In this document: piece by piece, positions 5,753-9,496 of the stretch | Numbering within the stretch: position 1 is the stretch's first letter | Layout: each line of letters opens with the position of its first letter | Made by a program: the position numbers and the translations under genes | Notes under the pieces: model-generated | What the model was told of the DNA's origin: nothing | Database searches by the model: none | Seen by the model: the letters and a program-made list of their open reading frames with translations, nothing else | Assembly: GCA_022360415.1 (NCBI GenBank) | Contig: JAKSDB010000196.1 | Location: 1 to 9,496 of the forward strand | DNA: 9,496 nucleotides | Direction: 5' to 3' | DNA from: Chlorobiales bacterium | GTDB lineage: Bacteria > Bacteroidota > Chlorobiia > Chlorobiales > Chlorobiaceae

Positions 5753-6529
5753 CTACTTTCCATCAATGGAATATTCCAGTTCAAGAATAACCGGGGCATG
5801 GTCAGAACTTTTTTCATCGTGATCGATGATCACCTCCCTGACATCTCTTACCAACTCATCCGAGAGATAGAAACAGTCAATCCTCCACCCGAGATTTCTC
5901 TCACGAGCTCCTTTCCAGTAAGGCCACCAGGTAAAGAGGTCTTTTTTATCGGGAAAGCGTTCCCGCATGATGTCATGCAGGCCAATCGCAAGATGCCGGT
6001 CAATAGCCGCTCTTTCTTCAACCCGGAGCCCTACGGCTCCCGGCTTGTTCTGGGAGTGATGAACATCGAGATCCGTGTGGGCCACATTGATATCTCCGGC
6101 ATGTATTACCTGCCGTCCTTGATGCAGAAGTCCCCGGATATAGGCACTCAAATCGGCAAGGTAGCTGAGTTTTACTGCATAATGCGCCTCTCCGTCGCCT
6201 CTCGGGACATAAGTGCCTATAACAGTAAGATTAAGATAATGAACTGCTACCGTTCGGTTCTCCCTGTCAAAATCCGGTATCTCAAGACGACAGTCAATGC
6301 CATACCCTTCCTTAAGAAACACGCCGACTCCGCTGTACCCTTTCCTGAACGTCGAGCCGTTCCAGTATTTGTTATACCCCGGCAACGCCAGTAACGTTTC
6401 GGGAATATTTTCTTCCTGTGCCTTGAGTTCTTCGAGCACGAGAATATCAGGTTGCTTCTCGTTGATCCATGCCAACAGGGCATCCCTGCGTGCCCGGATA
6501 CCGTTGATGTTCCAGGTTGCGATCCTCAT
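5753..6529 (-). CDS. xth: Exodeoxyribonuclease III family (AP endonuclease)
   Basis: Cleaves abasic sites and removes 3'-blocking groups in base excision repair; Mg-dependent. The 258-residue product has family length and every catalytic position I can align with E. coli ExoIII: Asn7 (WNING), Glu34 (LEELK, where LQETK is usual), Tyr107 (TYVPRG), Asp146 and Asn148 (GDINVAH), Asp218 (GWRID) and the Asp243-His244 pair (SSDHAPV). The ATG lies 6 nt after the stop of the glycosyltransferase gene, with CAGGA about 10 nt upstream inside that gene, so the two are probably co-transcribed. No convincing terminator follows; transcription may continue towards rpsF. The specific substrate preference within the family cannot be told. 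Confidence 0.95.
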   Translation of the reverse strand: MRIATWNINGIRARRDALLAWINEKQPDILVLEELKAQEENIPETLLALPGYNKYWNGSTFRKGYSGVGVFLKEGYGIDCRLEIPDFDRENRTVAVHYLNLTVIGTYVPRGDGEAHYAVKLSYLADLSAYIRGLLHQGRQVIHAGDINVAHTDLDVHHSQNKPGAVGLRVEERAAIDRHLAIGLHDIMRERFPDKKDLFTWWPYWKGARERNLGWRIDCFYLSDELVRDVREVIIDHDEKSSDHAPVILELEYSIDGK

Positions 6530-6535
6530 AGAAAA

Positions 6536-7561
6536 TCAATCCTGCTTAATAGTCGTGAAATAATCTGTGATCTTTTTCGCCACCAATTTTTCCTGGATGT
6601 CCGTTATACATCTGAAATGACCTTTCGGACAGCTGTCTCTGCCGATATGCGAACAGGGCCTGCAAGCCAGATCAGCAACTTCGAACAGGACATACGGCGT
6701 GTTGTAGGGGAGAAAACCAAACTCGGCGACTGATGAGCCGAACAGCACGAAAAGCTGTTTTCCGAACGCAGAAGCAATATGCATCAGGCCCGTGTCGTTG
6801 GTCAAGACTGCGTCACAAATCTCCAGGACCGCCGCAGACTGCATCAGGGATGTTTTGCCGGCAAGGTTCACGACCCCTGCTGCTGCGGCAGGAGAGAGCG
6901 TTTCAAGTATTTCTTCAGCCTGTAATGTATCGTCGGACCCGCCCAGCAGATAAACACATAATCGATGTTCCCTGAGCAGGGTTTCAATAATCGACGCAAA
7001 CTTGCGGGGAGGGTACCGCTTGGTCAGATGGTTAGCCCCGAAACAGACACCCAGCCGGAGGATATTACCGGTAATTGCTGAAGCCGCGAATCTGCGATCT
7101 TCATCCGATAGCCACACCTCGCAACCTTTACCATCTCCCCCGACCAGCCCCCCTGCAATGGAAGCCATATAACGATCGACAACCGAATCTTTTGAGTCAA
7201 AAAGATTGAGACCTGCGCGGACAAGCAGCAGTTTTTTCCAGTTCTGCTTTTGATAGCGAAAGACCCTGTCACAAGGGATTGCCTTCACCAGTGAGCGCGA
7301 TCGCAGGTTGTTCTGCAGATCGATAACCATACCGTAATGGCCCTGTGGAGGAGAAGCGGTGGTGTAGACGGTGTTCAGATAAGGTGAAGCGTTCAAAAGG
7401 GATGCAAAAGTCGGTTTGACACAGTAGTCGATAACCGCATCAGGGTATGCGGCGCGTAAACGGCGAAGAACAGGAGTCGTCAACACGATATCTCCAATGG
7501 AGCTCAACCTGATTACCAGGATTTTCCTGATCTCCTGATTTTTTTCCGGACGTAATGCCAT
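6536..7561 (-). CDS. Glycosyltransferase family 9, heptosyltransferase-like
   Basis: Probably transfers a heptose or related sugar onto the lipopolysaccharide core at the inner face of the cytoplasmic membrane. The 341-residue product has two Rossmann-like halves. The N-terminal half opens with KILVIRLSSIGDIVLTTPVLRRLR seen over residues 13-36, whose Asp24 matches the catalytic Asp of WaaC. The C-terminal half has GVCFGANHLTKRYPPRKF (Lys187), VNLAGKTSLMQSAAVL, TNDTGLMHIASAFG (Asp256 region) and LFGSSVAEFGFLPY. Cysteines at 300, 303, 311 and 318 form the CxPC...C...C tail common in this family. Its ATG directly abuts the TGA of the upstream TPR gene (TGAATG), which implies translational coupling. 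The exact acceptor (WaaF, WaaC, WaaQ or other) is not resolved, so no symbol is given. Confidence 0.9.
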   Translation of the reverse strand: MALRPEKNQEIRKILVIRLSSIGDIVLTTPVLRRLRAAYPDAVIDYCVKPTFASLLNASPYLNTVYTTASPPQGHYGMVIDLQNNLRSRSLVKAIPCDRVFRYQKQNWKKLLLVRAGLNLFDSKDSVVDRYMASIAGGLVGGDGKGCEVWLSDEDRRFAASAITGNILRLGVCFGANHLTKRYPPRKFASIIETLLREHRLCVYLLGGSDDTLQAEEILETLSPAAAAGVVNLAGKTSLMQSAAVLEICDAVLTNDTGLMHIASAFGKQLFVLFGSSVAEFGFLPYNTPYVLFEVADLACRPCSHIGRDSCPKGHFRCITDIQEKLVAKKITDYFTTIKQD

Positions 7562-8086
7562 TCAAGACCAGAATTCCCACCATGCCTTACGTTTTGCACT
7601 ATCTTCCGGTATGGAGGTTTCCAGCATGGCAATATTGTCAGCGACTATTTTCTGAAGCTTTTCCTTTTCCGGCAATTCTCCTTTACGTTCTTCAATCATT
7701 TCGCCAGCCATCCGAAAGACCTCCAGCGCCTCTGCGATTCGACCGATCCTTGCAAGTGCAAACGCCCGGCTTACAACAGCTGCAATCCACTGTTTCCCTT
7801 CATCTTTATGAAGCTCACCCCGACGGTTGAAATAACGTAGCGCCTTGTCGGCCGATGCAAGGCTTTCCTCGTACTGTTCGAGCTTACCCAAAGCCCAGGA
7901 TAGCCCCGCATGACAAAGAGCGTCGAACCCGTCATGATCGAACACCTCTTCTTCAGGTATGGTACGGGTAAAAGCCTTCGCTTTTTGATACTCCGAAACG
8001 GCATCTTCAAAAGCACCCTCCTGCAATTTCTTCTCCCCTTCACTCAAAGTCATATACGCCTGAGCAACCTGTTTCAATGGCTTCAT
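7562..8086 (-). CDS. Tetratricopeptide (TPR) repeat protein
   Basis: The 174-residue product is almost all helix with three TPR-like hairpins: residues about 12-40 (SEGEKKLQEGAFEDAVSEY), 52-88 (ALCHAGLSWALGKLEQYEES, KALRYF) and 98-135 (AAVVSRAFALARIGRIAEAL, FRMAGEM). TPR domains bind other proteins; no catalytic motif, signal peptide or membrane segment is visible, so it is probably a cytoplasmic adaptor. The end KAWWEFWS is unusually aromatic and may be a contact or membrane-surface element. The ATG is 9 nt after the thioesterase stop, with GAAAG close upstream; the TGA abuts the glycosyltransferase ATG. Partner and role are unknown; the context hints at an envelope-related task. Confidence 0.82.
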   Translation of the reverse strand: MKPLKQVAQAYMTLSEGEKKLQEGAFEDAVSEYQKAKAFTRTIPEEEVFDHDGFDALCHAGLSWALGKLEQYEESLASADKALRYFNRRGELHKDEGKQWIAAVVSRAFALARIGRIAEALEVFRMAGEMIEERKGELPEKEKLQKIVADNIAMLETSIPEDSAKRKAWWEFWS

Positions 8087-8095
8087 AAAAAACTT

Positions 8096-8521
8096 TCATT
8101 TAGCTGTGAACACCGTAGCCTCGTTTTGAAGAAACGCGTCAAGTTTTTCGGGAATTTCAGGACGGCCGTGCTGATTGAGAGCCGTGCCGGTAATTTTTGC
8201 TTTCAGGATAAGCTTTTTATCCTTTTCCAGAAAAATATCCTGATAAAACACGAATTTCAACCTTGATTCTCTCACCATATTCAGCCCGACAATAAACCTG
8301 TCACCGCTTTCAAGCGGGTATTTGTAATCAAGTTCAGCCCTGACAACAACAAGGTTTACGCCTTCTTGCGCATATATTTTGAAATCCATCCCGACAGCTT
8401 TGAGATATTCATGGCGGGCATGTTCGAGATAGTTCTGGTACACGCTGTTATTGACAATCCCCTGCATATCGCACTCGTAGTCGCGGACCGACATCGGGAG
8501 GATGAAGGCATAGTTTTGCAT
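8096..8521 (-). CDS. Acyl-CoA thioesterase-like protein (4HBT hotdog fold, YbgC/FadM type)
   Basis: Likely hydrolyses an acyl-CoA or acyl carrier thioester in the cytoplasm. From the ATG at 8521-8519 the product has 141 residues and matches the family start: LPMSVRDYECDMQGIVNNSVYQ, with Asp18 of CDMQG as the expected catalytic acid, then YLEHARHEYLKAVGMD, and the core strands VVVRAELDYKYPLESGD and KLILKAKITGTALN. The frame extends upstream to a TTG at 8599-8597 that overlaps the marC stop (TTGA), which would add 26 residues without family character; an ATG at 8530 is a third option. None has a good Shine-Dalgarno sequence. I prefer 8521 on protein length, moderately sure. The substrate cannot be told. 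Confidence 0.86.
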   Translation of the reverse strand: MQNYAFILPMSVRDYECDMQGIVNNSVYQNYLEHARHEYLKAVGMDFKIYAQEGVNLVVVRAELDYKYPLESGDRFIVGLNMVRESRLKFVFYQDIFLEKDKKLILKAKITGTALNQHGRPEIPEKLDAFLQNEATVFTAK

Positions 8522-8595
8522 GAAAAACATGGAAGTATGGTATTGAAAAATAAATGCTTCATCGTAACAGTTTGCGGAAGAACGATAAGCCGGGA

Positions 8596-9243
8596 TCAAA
8601 CCGCACTTTGCTGCCCGAACAGTGAAATCGCACCGAACACACCTTCGATCCCGATCTGGATACCGATGACAGAGAGAATCAGCCCCATAATCTGGGTAAT
8701 GACCTTTAACCCTTCCTGGCCGAGTTTCTGCTCAACTTTATCCCCGAGCAGGAAAAAAACATACGTTATCAGACACATAACGGAAAAAACCAGCGCGTTC
8801 ACAGCAATCTCGAGCCCATTGCCTGTCGCGGAATAACTCATTGAAACGGCGATAGTGCCCGGACCGGCAAGAATCGGAATCCCCAAAGGACTGATACCGA
8901 GATTCTGGCCCGGCATACCCGAATCTCCGCCACCCGCAGGAGCATGAACCGCCGATGTTCTGCCATGCATCATATCGAATCCGATAAAAAAAACCATGAT
9001 TCCACCCGCAACACGCAAAGCAGGAAGGGTTATACCGAAAAAGTCAAAAATGATCCGACCAAGAAGAATAAAGCAGAGAACAATGCACAAAGCAGTAACA
9101 ACTGCGCTCAGTGCCGTTTTTTTAATCCCGCGATCATCCATCCCCGCTGTAACAGCCGTAAAGATAGCCGTATTGGCTAATGGATTCATGATGGCAAAGT
9201 AACCGCCGATCATCACCAATGTGTGATTCAGAAGTTCATGCAT
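8596..9243 (-). CDS. MarC family integral membrane protein (UPF0056)
   Basis: Six-helix inner-membrane protein; the family's function is not established, and the early link to multiple antibiotic resistance was not upheld for E. coli MarC. The 215-residue product has typical length. Hydrophobic segments lie at about residues 7-29, 43-70, 74-92, 116-138, 147-166 and 180-208. Family signatures are FAIMNPLANTAIF, AGGIMVFFIGFDMMHG and the loop-helix GISPLGIPILAGPGTIAVSM. A Gly/Ser/His-rich loop (about 95-115) separates the two halves, which look like an internal repeat. No Shine-Dalgarno sequence is seen before the ATG. The stop TGA overlaps a possible TTG start of the thioesterase. It is first of the five-gene run ending in xth. 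Confidence 0.92.
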   Translation of the reverse strand: MHELLNHTLVMIGGYFAIMNPLANTAIFTAVTAGMDDRGIKKTALSAVVTALCIVLCFILLGRIIFDFFGITLPALRVAGGIMVFFIGFDMMHGRTSAVHAPAGGGDSGMPGQNLGISPLGIPILAGPGTIAVSMSYSATGNGLEIAVNALVFSVMCLITYVFFLLGDKVEQKLGQEGLKVITQIMGLILSVIGIQIGIEGVFGAISLFGQQSAV

Positions 9244-9312
9244 GAGGTAAGCGCAAGATGATATTGGACAAGTTCACAACCCGATGCAAGTTAACACAAT
9301 CAACCGGATCAC

Positions 9313-9345
9313 AAAACTGCTACACAACCAGCCTACAACAGCTTT
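9313..9345 (-). terminator. Weak hairpin with T run after the gene at the right edge
   Basis: On the - strand AAAGCTGTT can pair with AGCAGTTT (one bulged base, one G-T pair) around a loop of about 15 bases, with TTTTG at the end. It starts 6 nt after the stop codon at 9352. The stem is poor and the T run is partly in the stem, so this is a weak candidate; the rest of the 108-nt gap up to marC shows only imperfect promoter-like sequences. Confidence 0.25.
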
Positions 9346-9351
9346 GGGGAC

Positions 9352-9496
9352 TTAGAACCGGAAAACTGCAGCAACACCGGTCTTGGAAGGCATCCGGTCG
9401 GCATGAACAACATGAACACTCCCGCCTTTTTGTAGCACGACTTCTCCGATGTCATCCAGCAGGTCATCGATTTCCGGGTTCTCGATATCATCCGGA
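9352..9496 (-). CDS. C-terminal 47 codons of a baeRF-like (eRF1 domain 3-like) protein
   Basis: The - strand frame is open from the window edge to a TAA at 9354-9352. The translation begins PDDIENPEIDDLLDDIGEV and continues VLQKGGSVHVVHADRMPSK, ending TGVAAVFRF. The shape (acidic helix, then GGxVxVV, DRMPxxTGxAAxxR, aromatic last residue) resembles the C-terminus of the bacterial archaeo-eukaryotic release-factor-like (baeRF) proteins, which carry a domain like domain 3 of eRF1/Pelota. Their role is thought to involve ribosomes but is poorly established. Family recognition is from memory on a short fragment. The start and most of the protein lie beyond the window. It is 108 nt upstream of marC on the same strand. 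Confidence 0.65.
   Translation of the reverse strand, partial: PDDIENPEIDDLLDDIGEVVLQKGGSVHVVHADRMPSKTGVAAVFRF

Noticed and set aside
5798..6394. 198-codon plus-strand frame opposite xth
   Set aside because: It lies wholly antisense to a gene with all catalytic residues intact; no recognisable domain, so a shadow frame.
8366..8836. 156-codon plus-strand frame opposite the thioesterase and marC
   Set aside because: It spans the junction of two well-supported - strand genes and has no domain-like features.
1..9496. CRISPR array, insertion sequence, tRNA or rRNA gene
   Set aside because: No regularly spaced repeats, transposase-like product, terminal repeats or cloverleaf-like segments were seen on reading; core genes fill most of the window.

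Overview
The window looks like chromosomal DNA from a green sulfur bacterium (Chlorobiales, Chlorobiota). This rests on several things: bacterial-type housekeeping proteins throughout, an SSB with an unusual YEYKYLPSE ending (a form I associate from memory with Chlorobium-type SSBs), a PheS carrying a four-cysteine insertion, mostly weak Shine-Dalgarno sequences, and roughly half G+C. The assignment is inferred from protein flavour only; I could run no search.

Left part (1-3271, + strand): a translation operon in the classic order thrS (3' part only) - infC - rpmI - rplT - pheS. It supplies threonyl-tRNA synthetase, initiation factor IF-3, ribosomal proteins bL35 and bL20, and the alpha subunit of phenylalanyl-tRNA synthetase. 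Gaps are 25-34 nt and most starts lack a strong Shine-Dalgarno sequence. A hairpin follows pheS immediately.

Middle (3272-3806): a small gene on the - strand encodes an 82-residue protein with six cysteines and no function I can name. It has its own possible promoter, and a strong intrinsic terminator separates it from the next operon.

Centre (3807-5540, - strand): a second translation operon, rpsF - ssb - rpsR - rplI (bS6, single-stranded DNA-binding protein, bS18, bL9). The roughly 210-nt leader of rpsF holds two hairpins and could carry the S6:S18 autoregulatory element known from other bacteria.

Right part (5753-9243, - strand): a tight five-gene run, read as marC (membrane protein) - acyl-CoA thioesterase-like protein - TPR protein - GT9 heptosyltransferase-like glycosyltransferase - xth (exonuclease III family). 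Overlaps or gaps of 0-9 nt (longer before the thioesterase if its ATG start is used) suggest co-transcription, although the functions are mixed (envelope plus DNA repair). I see no convincing terminator between xth and rpsF, so read-through into the ribosomal operon is possible. At the right edge, 9352-9496 holds the last 47 codons of a gene whose C-terminus resembles the eRF1-domain-3-like (baeRF) family.

Most of the window is ordinary core genome. The items most worth a second look are the small Cys-rich protein, the non-canonical SSB tail, the rpsF leader, and the odd gene mixture around xth. I found no CRISPR array, transposon, tRNA or rRNA.
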